Positions 41,540 through 49,102 of a stretch of DNA of 64,000 bases are shown in pieces (position 1 is the first letter of the stretch; every line of letters begins with the position of its first letter). The notes beneath the pieces are model-generated. The model saw only the letters and a program-made list of their open reading frames with translations, was not told the origin of the DNA and made no database searches. The position numbers and the translations under genes were made by a program. Origin of the DNA: an uncultured Caulobacterales bacterium. Lineage in GTDB: Bacteria; Pseudomonadota; Alphaproteobacteria; Caulobacterales; Caulobacteraceae. The DNA lies in the NCBI GenBank assembly GCA_903884425.1, contig CAISEP010000003.1, positions 124,001 through 188,000 of the forward strand. Reading direction: 5' to 3'.

Positions 41540-41905
41540 ATGAAACGACTGGTCAGCGGGGCCCTGGTCCTCAGCCTCACCGCCTGCGCCGCCGGGCCGC
41601 AGGTGATCGTCGACCCCAAGTCGGTCGGGGATCAGAAGAAATATGCCCAGGACCGCAAGGACTGCCGGGATCTCGCCCGGCAGTACCGGGCGGGGAACGG
41701 GGCCACCTCCGCGGCGGTGGGCGCCGGTGCGGCCGTGGCAACCGCCGGTCTGGTGGTGGCCACGGGTGGGCTGGTGCTGATCCCGGCCGGCATTGCCGGG
41801 GCGGCTGCCGGTGGCGGCATGGCCCAGGGACATGAAAATCAGGTCCGCGAGAAGATCGAGGCCAAGTGCATGACCGACCGGGGCTACACCGCCTACGTGC
41901 CCTAG
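41540..41905 (+). CDS. Small lipoprotein with glycine-zipper segment
   Basis: 121 residues. The lipobox LTACAAG at residues 14-20 puts the lipidated Cys at about 17. The middle AAVGAGAAVATAGLVVATGG then IPAGIAGAAAGGGMAQG is a glycine-zipper-like hydrophobic stretch. Two further cysteines (RKDCRDLA, EAKCMTDRGY) may form a disulfide; CxxxxGY endings are common in such envelope lipoproteins. Function unknown. It follows the barrel gene by 38 bp. Confidence 0.75.
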   Translation: MKRLVSGALVLSLTACAAGPQVIVDPKSVGDQKKYAQDRKDCRDLARQYRAGNGATSAAVGAGAAVATAGLVVATGGLVLIPAGIAGAAAGGGMAQGHENQVREKIEAKCMTDRGYTAYVP

Positions 41906-41924
41906 GTCCCCAACTCAACAGGAC

Positions 41925-41975
41925 GACGGCCCCTGCGGCGCCTCACTCTTTCGAGGGTGCGCCACGGGGCCCGTC
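41925..41975 (+). terminator. Long imperfect hairpin between lipoprotein and esterase genes
   Basis: GACGGCCCC near 41925-41933 pairs with GGGGCCCGTC around 41966-41975, and inner GC-rich segments pair further, with apex near ACTCTTTC. It may terminate the barrel-lipoprotein transcript; the next ribosome site lies just after. Confidence 0.4.
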
Positions 41976-41988
41976 GCGGGGGAGCATC

Positions 41989-42849
41989 ATGGAACGCCAG
42001 CCCTTGCAGGGGTTTCGCCGGGCGATGCGCCGGGCCGTCCTTCCGGTCGGCCTCGTCATGGCCCTGGCGACGGTGCCGACAGGGGTGTCGGCGTCGGAGA
42101 CCCTGACCCAGGCCGGTCGATCCCTGATCGTGCACGTTCCGTCCCGGCTGCCGCCCGGCGGCGCGCGGGCCCTGGTGATCGTCCTGCACGGGGGGCTCGG
42201 CAATGCCCGGCGGATCGCCGGTCCGGGTACCCGCCATGCCCTGAACATGGACGACGAGGCCGATCGGGACGGCTTCATCGTCGCCTATCTGAACGGAACG
42301 CCGGTAACCCGCTTCCAGGCGGCCGAGGCCCTTGGCTGGAACGCCGGGGGTGGCTGTTGCGGCCTGTCGGCCCGCAACGGGGTGGATGACGTCGCCTACA
42401 TCACCGGTGCGGTCCGCGATCTCGAGGCGCGCTATGGAGTCGACCCGCACCGGGTGTTCGCCGTCGGCCATTCCAACGGTGCCATGATGGCCCAGCGAAT
42501 GGTCTGCGAGACCCGGGTGCTGTCGGCGGTGGTCGCCGTTTCGGGGCCGCTGAACCTGCCCGACGCGGTCTGCCCGGGGGCCGACGGCGCGCGGATCCTC
42601 GCCCTGCACGGGGCCGCGGACGAGAATGTTCCCCTGGCAGGCGGGGAGGGCAGCAAGGGCCTCTCCCATGTGCATTTCCAGTCCGAGGAGTCCGCCCGCC
42701 GCCGGCTCGTCGCCAGCGGTGCCAGCTATACCCTGACGGTCATACCCGGGGCGGATCACGATCTGGATCACATCGAATCCGCGCTGGTGGCGGCAGACGG
42801 CGACACCCTGTCTCGCCGGGCGGCCCGGTTCTTCGGGCTGGTGCCCTGA
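41989..42849 (+). CDS. Exported PHB-depolymerase-like esterase (LpqC family)
   Basis: Secreted alpha/beta hydrolase of 286 residues. The signal peptide is MRRAVLPVGLVMALATVPTG after a short basic extension. The oxyanion segment is VIVLHGGLGNARR, the nucleophile elbow is VGHSNGAMMAQ, the acid is likely in LHGAADENVPLAG, and the His is in GADHDLDH. A cysteine pair GGGCCGLSARNGVDDVAYI is typical for this group of feruloyl/PHB esterases. ATG at 41989 after GGGGGAGC. The substrate could be a polyester oligomer or a feruloylated sugar. Confidence 0.82.
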   Translation: MERQPLQGFRRAMRRAVLPVGLVMALATVPTGVSASETLTQAGRSLIVHVPSRLPPGGARALVIVLHGGLGNARRIAGPGTRHALNMDDEADRDGFIVAYLNGTPVTRFQAAEALGWNAGGGCCGLSARNGVDDVAYITGAVRDLEARYGVDPHRVFAVGHSNGAMMAQRMVCETRVLSAVVAVSGPLNLPDAVCPGADGARILALHGAADENVPLAGGEGSKGLSHVHFQSEESARRRLVASGASYTLTVIPGADHDLDHIESALVAADGDTLSRRAARFFGLVP

Positions 42850-42878
42850 GATGCGGGCCGGTGAATTCTGACAAAGGT

Positions 42879-42897
42879 GTTCAGGATCGGTTCATGT
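42879..42897 (+). promoter_or_regulatory. 11-bp-phased direct repeat (response-regulator-type box)
   Basis: GTTCA (42879-42883) and GTTCA (42890-42894), 11 bp apart, followed by TGT; same layout as 40090-40108. A perfect inverted repeat ATCTTCA-GA-TGAAGAT at 42919-42934 lies between it and the ribosome site. Confidence 0.55.
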
Positions 42898-42968
42898 CAC
42901 CCAAACTAAAAAGAATACATCTTCAGATGAAGATACCAATACATCAGCCCCCTCGGGAGGAATTCGAA

Positions 42969-43331
42969 ATGTTCGATCTCAAGTCCATCACTGCATTTAC
43001 CCTGTCTGCAGGTCTTATGGTCGCCGGTGCCGGTGCGGCCTTTGCTCAGACGACGGTCCCCGATCCTGGTCATCCCCGGGTCAATCAGGTGGAACGGCGC
43101 ATCGACAACCAGCAGGCGCGCGTCGACAAGGGCGTGTCTGCCGGGCAGATCAATGCCAACCAGGCGGCGCGGGATGACGCCAAGCTCGCCCGCGAGCAGG
43201 CGAGCCTGAACAAGGACATGGCGGGCGACAACGGCCACATCACCAAGGCCGAGCAGCGCAATCTCAACCGCCGCCTCAACGCCGGCAGCGCCAAGATCCA
43301 CCACCAGCGCACCACCGGCGGCAAGCCCTGA
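42969..43331 (+). CDS. Small periplasmic protein, QQxR/NRxLN type
   Basis: Exported protein of 120 residues. The signal peptide ITAFTLSAGLMVAGAGAAFA is followed by NQVERRIDNQQARVDKGVSA, GQINANQAARDDAKLAREQA, and GHITKAEQRNLNRRLNAGSA. These segments match a scattered, unnamed family of small Asn/Gln/Arg-rich periplasmic proteins in proteobacteria. Excellent GGAGGAATT ribosome site before ATG 42969. Function unknown; it may be stress-related through the shared upstream direct repeat. Confidence 0.7.
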   Translation: MFDLKSITAFTLSAGLMVAGAGAAFAQTTVPDPGHPRVNQVERRIDNQQARVDKGVSAGQINANQAARDDAKLAREQASLNKDMAGDNGHITKAEQRNLNRRLNAGSAKIHHQRTTGGKP

Positions 43332-43364
43332 TCTTCCGCACGGGCGCCCTGCTGACGGCCCCGC

Positions 43365-43392
43365 GACGCCGCCGACCTAGGTCAGCGGCGTC
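43365..43392 (+). terminator. Hairpin with palindromic apex after the small periplasmic protein
   Basis: GACGCCGC (43365-43372) pairs with GCGGCGTC (43385-43392); the loop is the self-complementary GACCTAGGTC. No U-run. Confidence 0.45.
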
Positions 43393-43523
43393 GTTGCGTC
43401 GTCTGGAGGGCGGTGCCTGTGGCCCGGCATGGCTTGCCAATCGCTCCGATCTGCGGGATCGTCACACCTGCTCGCGACCGCCGTTGACCCTGTGTGTCCT
43501 CGGCGCGGCGCTCGGAGGCTCGC

Positions 43524-43994
43524 ATGACCCAGGACCCTATCTCCCTCGTGCCCATCGGCCGCGTGCGTGGCGGCCGGAGCGAAGTGATCGACGATGACTG
43601 GGGCGGGAACCGCTCCACCATCGATCTCGATCCGCAGACCTTCACCCCCGATGCCCTCGCCGGTCTGGGCGATTTCTCGCATGTCGAGGTCATCTTCTTC
43701 TTCGACAAGGTGCCGGAAGCAAAGATCGAGACCGGGGCCCGGCATCCCCGGGGGCGCCAGGACTGGCCGATGGTCGGGATCTTCGCCCAGCGGGGCAAGA
43801 ACCGGCCGAACCGTCTGGGCCTGTGCACCTGCCGGGTGGTCGGCGTGCAGGGCCTGTCCCTGCAGGTGGAAGGGCTCGACGCCATCGACGGAACACCGGT
43901 CCTCGACATCAAGCCGGTGATGACGGGCTTCCTGCCCCGGGGAGAGGTTCGCGAACCCGCCTGGGCCGCCGAAATCATGGCGGACTACTGGTAG
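43524..43994 (+). CDS. trmO: TrmO-family tRNA t6A37 methyltransferase
   Basis: SAM-dependent N6-methylation of threonylcarbamoyl-A37 in tRNA-Thr is the known role of the TrmO/UPF0066 family. The 156 residues include ISLVPIGRVRGGRSEVIDDD, FSHVEVIFFFDKV, HPRGRQDWPMVGIFAQRGK, RPNRLGLCTCRVVGV and VLDIKPVMTGFLPRGEVREP, all typical. It is the short form without the C-terminal extension of E. coli TrmO. Start ATG 43524 with GGAGG 6 nt upstream. Confidence 0.88.
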   Translation: MTQDPISLVPIGRVRGGRSEVIDDDWGGNRSTIDLDPQTFTPDALAGLGDFSHVEVIFFFDKVPEAKIETGARHPRGRQDWPMVGIFAQRGKNRPNRLGLCTCRVVGVQGLSLQVEGLDAIDGTPVLDIKPVMTGFLPRGEVREPAWAAEIMADYW

Positions 43995-44057
43995 CCTTCC
44001 GTTCTCCCGAATCCGCTGAATCTGCTCAACACTCTGACTTTCCAAGAGGAATTGCCC

Positions 44058-44744
44058 ATGTCCGCTCCCCAGACCGCTGCCTCGATGTCGCTGGAGGATG
44101 CGGTGAGGGCCCGGCGCTCGATCCGCGCCTTCAAGCCCACCCCGGTCCCCCGGGAGGTGATCGAGCAGGTCCTGACCCTGGCCCGGCATGCCCCGTCGAA
44201 CTGCAACGCCCAGCCCTGGGTCGTGCACGTGGTGTCGGGACAGACCATGGACACCCTGCGCGAACGCCTGGTCGCGGCCGCCCGGTCGGGCACCGTCACC
44301 CCCGACGTGCCCCTGACGGACACCTACAAGGGCATCTATCGCGACCGGCGGATCGGCGCGGCCAAGGCCCTGTTCGAGGCCACCGGCGTCGGGCGCAACG
44401 ACATGGAGGCGCGCACCCGCTCGTTCCTGCGGAATTTCGAGATGTTCGACGCACCGCACGCCCTGTTCCTGTTCATGCCCGGCTATCAGGGCCTGCGGGA
44501 GGCGGCGGATGTGGGCATGTATGCCCAGACCCTGATGCTGGCCCTGGCCGCCCATGGCCTGGGATCCTGCGCGCAGGGGGCGCTCAGCCACCAGATGGGG
44601 GTCGTGCGCGAGCTTCTCGAGATCGACGACGAGCTGATCTGCCTGTTCGGTATCAGCTTCGGCTATCCCGACCACGATCATCCGTCCGATGCGGCCCGCA
44701 CGGACCGCGCGCCCCTGTCGGAGAATGTCCGCTTCTACGACTGA
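44058..44744 (+). CDS. Nitroreductase-family flavoprotein
   Basis: FMN-dependent NAD(P)H oxidoreductase of 228 residues. RARRSIRAFKPTPVP and HAPSNCNAQPWVVHVVSG form the FMN phosphate and ring-binding N-terminus; the C-terminus shows GLGSCAQGALSHQMGVVREL. The physiological substrate may be a quinone, nitroaromatic or other electrophile. AAGAGGA lies 7 nt before ATG 44058. The adjacent paralogue at 44887 suggests an old duplication, although similarity is confined to motifs. Confidence 0.88.
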   Translation: MSAPQTAASMSLEDAVRARRSIRAFKPTPVPREVIEQVLTLARHAPSNCNAQPWVVHVVSGQTMDTLRERLVAAARSGTVTPDVPLTDTYKGIYRDRRIGAAKALFEATGVGRNDMEARTRSFLRNFEMFDAPHALFLFMPGYQGLREAADVGMYAQTLMLALAAHGLGSCAQGALSHQMGVVRELLEIDDELICLFGISFGYPDHDHPSDAARTDRAPLSENVRFYD

Positions 44745-44799
44745 GCGGGGATGTCCCGAGGGCCCGCGCGCGGATTTTCGCCGGGGTGCCGTTGGGGCA

Positions 44800-44858
44800 C
44801 GCCTTGAAAGGCGTCCGTCACCCGGCCATCGTGCCGCGCGACACGCCCAAAGGCGTCC
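44800..44858 (+). repeat. Two short GGCGTCC-containing hairpin repeats
   Basis: In the 142-bp gap between the nitroreductase genes, CGCCTT-GA-AAGGCG (44800-44813) forms a hairpin. A related CGCC-CAAA-GGCG (44844-44855) follows, each trailed by TCC. Another stem, GTGCC/GGCAC, precedes them. They may affect expression of the downstream gene. Confidence 0.35.
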
Positions 44859-44886
44859 CTCGTGACGCATCCCGTTCGGAGTTCCC

Positions 44887-45549
44887 ATGAAAGTTTCAGA
44901 CGCTGTGGCCACGCGCCGTTCGGTGCGCGCCTTCCTTGACCGCCCGGTTCCCCTCGAGACCCTGCGCCGCATCCTCGACGAGGCCCGCATGGCCCCGTCG
45001 GGCTGCAACTACCAGCCCTGGGAGGCCGTGGTCCTGGCCGGTCCGGCCCTGAAGGCGCTGCAGGACACGCTCCTCGCCGCCAAGCCCGACGACCCGCAGG
45101 AATATGACTGGTCCGCCCCCGGCAAGGAGCCCAAGTACCGGGCGCGCCTGCAGGCGGTCGGCGCGGCCATGTACGGGGCCATGCAGATCGACCGCGCCGA
45201 CAAGGCCGCCCGGGCCGACTTCACCACCTCGAACCTCCGGTCCTTCGGCGCGCCGGTGCTGCTGTTGTGCCACTTTCCCAAGTTCATGAAGGAAGCCCAG
45301 TGGTCCGACGTGGGCATGTGGCTGCAGACCATCATGCTGCTGCTGCGGGAGGAGGGGCTCGACACCTGTCCGCAAGAGTTCATGGGGACCTACGGCCGCA
45401 CCATCAAGGCGCATCTGGGCCTGTCCGACGACACCCTGCTGTTCTGCGGCCTGGCCATCGGCTGGCGCGACGAGACCGACCCGGTCAACAGCTTCCAGCG
45501 GGAACGCGTGCCCCTGGACGAGCAGGTCCGCTTCCTCGGCTTCGACTGA
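44887..45549 (+). CDS. Nitroreductase-family flavoprotein
   Basis: Second FMN oxidoreductase of 220 residues: ATRRSVRAFLDRPVPLETLR, EARMAPSGCNYQPWEAVVLA, then GLDTCPQEFMGTYGRTIKAH near the C-terminus. The insertion YDWSAPGKEPKYRARLQAVG places it in the NfsA/NfsB-unlike subgroup with longer loops. ATG 44887 preceded by CGGAGTT. Substrate unknown. Confidence 0.88.
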   Translation: MKVSDAVATRRSVRAFLDRPVPLETLRRILDEARMAPSGCNYQPWEAVVLAGPALKALQDTLLAAKPDDPQEYDWSAPGKEPKYRARLQAVGAAMYGAMQIDRADKAARADFTTSNLRSFGAPVLLLCHFPKFMKEAQWSDVGMWLQTIMLLLREEGLDTCPQEFMGTYGRTIKAHLGLSDDTLLFCGLAIGWRDETDPVNSFQRERVPLDEQVRFLGFD

Positions 45550-45594
45550 CCGGCGGATTCCGTCCGGGAGGCCGGTGGTGCGTCAGCCACGGCC

Positions 45595-46785
45595 TCAACC
45601 CCGGGACGGGAGGCGGCGGGCGACGAACCCCGAAATGCGGGCGGCCGCCTCCCGCAGGCGCGCCGGGGGCGGCAGGAAGCCGATCCGCACCATGTGCGCC
45701 ACGCTGTCGCCGAATCCGAAGCCCGGAACGACGGCCACGCCCGCCTCCTCGAGCAGCGCCTCGGCGAAGGCCGCGCCGCTGAGCCCGGTGGCGGTCACGT
45801 CCACCAGCAGGAACATGCCGCCCTGCGGGGGCGAGAAGCGCAGCCCCGGACAGGTGCCGAGGGCCTCCACCAGCACATCCCGCCGCTCCAGGAAGGCCGC
45901 GGTCACGGGCTCCGTCAGGGTGGGATCGGACAGGGCGGCGGCCGCCGCATCCTGGGCGAAGGCGCTGATCCCGAAGTGCAGGGGCTGGGCCAGCAGGGTC
46001 ACCGCATCGATCAGGTCCTGCGGGCCGATCATCCAGCCGATGCGGTAGCCCGGCATGGCATGGGACTTCGAGACGCTGTTGATGACGACGATCCGGTCCC
46101 CCGGCTGCCCCCGGCTGAGGGGGGAGACGTGCGGTGCGCCGAAGCACAGTGACCAGTAGACCTCGTCCGACACCAGCCACAGGCCGTGGCGTCGGGTGAT
46201 CTCCACCAGGCGGTCTATGTCGGCCTGCGACAGGACCTGACCGGTGGGATTGCTGGGCGAGTTGATCAGCACCGCCCGGGTCCGCGGCGTGATCGCCGCC
46301 TCGATGTGGTCGGCGTCGAGGCGGAAGCCCGACTCCGAGGACAGCTCCACCGTCACCATGTCCGCGCCCCCCGCGGTCACCACCGCCGGATAGGTGGCAT
46401 AGTAGGGGGCCAGCACGATGACCTCGTCCTGCGGCCCGGCGATCAGCTGGAACAGGGAGAACAGCGCCCCCTGCGCCCCGGAACAGACGGCCACCTCCGA
46501 TGGCGACACGTCCCGGCCGTAGAGCCCCGTGGCATGGGCGGCCACGGCGGACCTGAGGGCCGGCTCGCCCCCCAGGGGGGAATAGTGGGTCCGTCCGGCC
46601 TCCAGCGCCCGGATGGTGGCGGTGCGCACGGCGGGGGCCACATCCAGGTCCGGGTCGCCGACCCCCAGGTGGATGACGTCCCGGCCTTCCCCGATCTGGA
46701 CGGTGGCGCGGTCGCCCACCTCCCAGGCACCGGCACTGGTTCCGGAGATGCGGCCGAGCAGGGGGGAGAAGCGGGTGGGGGACAA
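45595..46785 (-). CDS. PLP-dependent class I/II aminotransferase
   Basis: Fold-type I aminotransferase of 396 residues. It shows HLGVGDPDLDVAPAVRTATI at the N-terminus, INSPSNPTGQVLSQADIDRL for PLP ring contacts, SDEVYWSLCFG, the Schiff-base lysine in NSVSKSHAMPGYRIGWMIG, and the substrate Arg in VRIGFLPPP. The specificity (aromatic, aspartate or alanine type) cannot be set. The start is uncertain: TTG 46785 gives the expected N-terminus, while a GTG about 65 bp upstream is possible. Divergent from the alkylsulfatase-like gene. Confidence 0.87.
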   Translation of the reverse strand: MSPTRFSPLLGRISGTSAGAWEVGDRATVQIGEGRDVIHLGVGDPDLDVAPAVRTATIRALEAGRTHYSPLGGEPALRSAVAAHATGLYGRDVSPSEVAVCSGAQGALFSLFQLIAGPQDEVIVLAPYYATYPAVVTAGGADMVTVELSSESGFRLDADHIEAAITPRTRAVLINSPSNPTGQVLSQADIDRLVEITRRHGLWLVSDEVYWSLCFGAPHVSPLSRGQPGDRIVVINSVSKSHAMPGYRIGWMIGPQDLIDAVTLLAQPLHFGISAFAQDAAAAALSDPTLTEPVTAAFLERRDVLVEALGTCPGLRFSPPQGGMFLLVDVTATGLSGAAFAEALLEEAGVAVVPGFGFGDSVAHMVRIGFLPPPARLREAAARISGFVARRLPSRG

Positions 46786-46959
46786 GGGACCGTTTCCGAC
46801 GCTGGAGTGGCATGGGGCGACCGCGCCTCCGGGCACCGGTCCGGTTTTCACATGACACGGGACAGGACGCAGACCTAGTCTCACGCGGGGACGATGTGGG
46901 CGGGTCCGGGCCCTCGGAGTGCCGCACCCCCGGCGGCGAGGGACGAAAGGTTCTCTGAC

Positions 46960-48681
46960 ATGGCTGATCCAGCGGCGTCGATCCACCGCAGCTTCTCCTC
47001 CGATCCCGCGGTGACCGTCACCGAGTCCGCGGGACAGCGGGTGCACCGGCGGGCCCTGGAACAGTCGGAGCGGCTGCAGCGCCGGTTCTACACAGTCCGG
47101 CCCGGGGTCTGGTGCCTGGTGGGCAACGGCCTGTCCAACCAGACCTTCATCGAGGGCCCCGGCGGCGTCATCGCCATCGACACCGGCGAATCCGTGGAGG
47201 AGATGCGCGCCGCCCTGGCGGAGCTGCGCACCGTGACCGCCGCGCCGGTGGTGGCGGTGATCTACACCCACTTCCACTACCTGGCCGGGACGCGGGCGGT
47301 GTTCGAGGCCGCGGGCGGGCCGGTGCCGGTCCATGGCCACGAACGCATCCCCCTGAACCTGGCCCGGACCGGGGCGGAGATCGGCCCGGCCTATGCCAGC
47401 GGGCTGATCCACCAGTTCGGCATCCGCCTGCCGGAGGAGGGGCCGGACGGCCAGGTGAATGTCGGGCTCGGCCTGCGCTTCCGGAACCCGGAACATGCGC
47501 CCTTCACCCCGGGCTATGTGCCGCCCACGGTGTTCTGGCGCGGGGGCGAGGACCTGGTACTGGCCGGGCTGCGCCTCCAGGTGACCCATGCCCCGTCGGA
47601 CTCCGACGATTCGCTGACCCTGTGGTTTCCCGACCTGGGGGTCTGCGTCCACAACATCCTGTGGCCGACCCTGTTCAACATCTTCGCCATCCGGGGCGAG
47701 GCCTATCGGGACCCGCAGGGGCTGCTCACCGGCCTCGACCACGTCATCTCGCTGGGCGCACAGCATCTGGTGGGCACCCACGGGCCCCCGCTGTCGGACG
47801 ACGGCACCCTGCGCGACCGGGCCATCCGCTACCGCGACAGCATCCAGTTCCTTTGGGACCAGACGGTCCGGGGCATGAACAACGGCCTGACGGCAGACCA
47901 GATGGCCCATTCCATCGCTCTGCCCGCCGCCTGCGACGCGGACTATCTGACCTCCGAATTCTATGGGGTGGCGGAGCATCACGTCCGCCAGATCGCCGCC
48001 GGAATCCGCGGATGGTTCGACGGGGACCCGGGCAAACTGTTCCCCCTGGCACCCGCGGACCGGGCCGCCCGCCTGGTGGACGGCTTCGGCGGTGCCGAGG
48101 CCGTGCGGGCGCGGGTGGCGGCGGCGCGGCAGGACAACGACCTGCGCTGGGCCCTGGAGCTGGCCGGATGGTTGGCGGACCGTCCTGAGGCCGTCGACGA
48201 AGACCGGCAGGCCCAGGCCGACGTGCTGCGGGACATCGCCGCGCGCACCACCGCGGCGAACATCCGGAACTGGTGCCTGACCAAGGCGCGGGACCTGGAC
48301 GGATCGACGGACCTGTCCCGGCTGCGGGGCCACCGGCTGCGGGCCGCGACCCTGCGCGCGGGAACGCCGGCCGCCGCCCTGAACCTGCTGCGGGTGCTGC
48401 TCGACCCCGATCGCGCGGCGGGGATCGACCTGCATCTGGCCTTCGTCTTTCCCGATGGAGGGCGCGCCGGTCTGCACCTGCGCAACAGCGTGTCCGTGGC
48501 GACGGACGGCGAGGGGGCGCGCGCGACCGTGCGGATCGCCTGGCCGGACCTGGCGTCGGTGCTCGCCGGTGACGCGACCCTGGCGGCGCTTCTCGACAGC
48601 GGATCGGCGACGGTGGAGGGCGACCGGGCGGGTGTGCTGGCCGCCCTGTCCGCGTTCGACACGCCGGGATTTCGTGCCTGA
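46960..48681 (+). CDS. Alkylsulfatase-like MBL-fold protein with altered metal site
   Basis: The 573-residue protein has the three-part layout of SdsA/BDS1 alkyl sulfatases: MBL domain (1-300), helical dimerisation domain (FLWDQTVRGMNNGLTADQMA) and a C-terminal SCP2-like domain (ALNLLRVLLDPDRAAGIDLH). In place of the normal HxHxDH motif it has YTHFHYLAGTRA, so the Asp and third His are missing. The later acidic ligands also look replaced (SDSDDSLTLW; HNILWPTLFN), while GTHGPP keeps a His. No signal peptide is present. Activity on sulfate esters is therefore doubtful. Confidence 0.8.
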   Translation: MADPAASIHRSFSSDPAVTVTESAGQRVHRRALEQSERLQRRFYTVRPGVWCLVGNGLSNQTFIEGPGGVIAIDTGESVEEMRAALAELRTVTAAPVVAVIYTHFHYLAGTRAVFEAAGGPVPVHGHERIPLNLARTGAEIGPAYASGLIHQFGIRLPEEGPDGQVNVGLGLRFRNPEHAPFTPGYVPPTVFWRGGEDLVLAGLRLQVTHAPSDSDDSLTLWFPDLGVCVHNILWPTLFNIFAIRGEAYRDPQGLLTGLDHVISLGAQHLVGTHGPPLSDDGTLRDRAIRYRDSIQFLWDQTVRGMNNGLTADQMAHSIALPAACDADYLTSEFYGVAEHHVRQIAAGIRGWFDGDPGKLFPLAPADRAARLVDGFGGAEAVRARVAAARQDNDLRWALELAGWLADRPEAVDEDRQAQADVLRDIAARTTAANIRNWCLTKARDLDGSTDLSRLRGHRLRAATLRAGTPAAALNLLRVLLDPDRAAGIDLHLAFVFPDGGRAGLHLRNSVSVATDGEGARATVRIAWPDLASVLAGDATLAALLDSGSATVEGDRAGVLAALSAFDTPGFRA

Positions 48682-49102
48682 CGGGTCCGTTCGCCCTCAA
48701 CGGGACGTGTCTCCGTGAGCCGGGCCTGAATGCTGCCTGAGGTGGAATCAGCCTCGCCATGCCGGATCCTGCCTGCGACGGCGTTTCCGCCGAGTGCGGT
48801 TCAAGCAACGCTGCCGAACAGGTCGTTAGGACGCTGAAAAACAACAGGAAATAGCAACATCCCTGAACGGCGTCCGGGTCCGTCCCGCGCGGGGCTGTCG
48901 GGGCGCGTCATCGTGACGGAATTGCCACGCGGCGATGAAGGTGCGGAAAGGGAAGGCGAATTTTGTGTTGATTTGCGGAAAAAGGCGGCATAAGCGTGGA
49001 AAGCAATCGTTTGCATGAATGAGTCCTTCGGCCCTTTACCTCGGTCGTCTGACCCGCTCATGCCGCCAGATGCTAAAAAAACACCATAGGGGAGATTAGG
49101 GC
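48682..49102. other. Intergenic control region, 421 bp, no gene
   Basis: No plausible coding frame. The proximal 150 bp are AT-richer and contain a TTGATT hexamer (48968-48973) and a LacI-type palindrome at 49001-49016. This is the leader of the TonB receptor/halogenase locus. Confidence 0.6.
49001..49016 (+). promoter_or_regulatory. LacI-family operator-like palindrome upstream of TonB receptor
   Basis: GCAATCGTTTGC (49003-49014) is a palindrome centred on CG, 10 of 12 positions symmetric, in the form GCAAnCGnTTGC common for LacI/SalR-type operators. It is 87 bp before the receptor ATG. No LacI gene lies in the window. Confidence 0.5.

Noticed and set aside
45595-48477. A 960-codon minus-strand frame suggesting an N-terminal extension of the aminotransferase
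   Set aside because: The extension is antisense to the alkylsulfatase-like gene and has shadow composition; the real start is near 46785.
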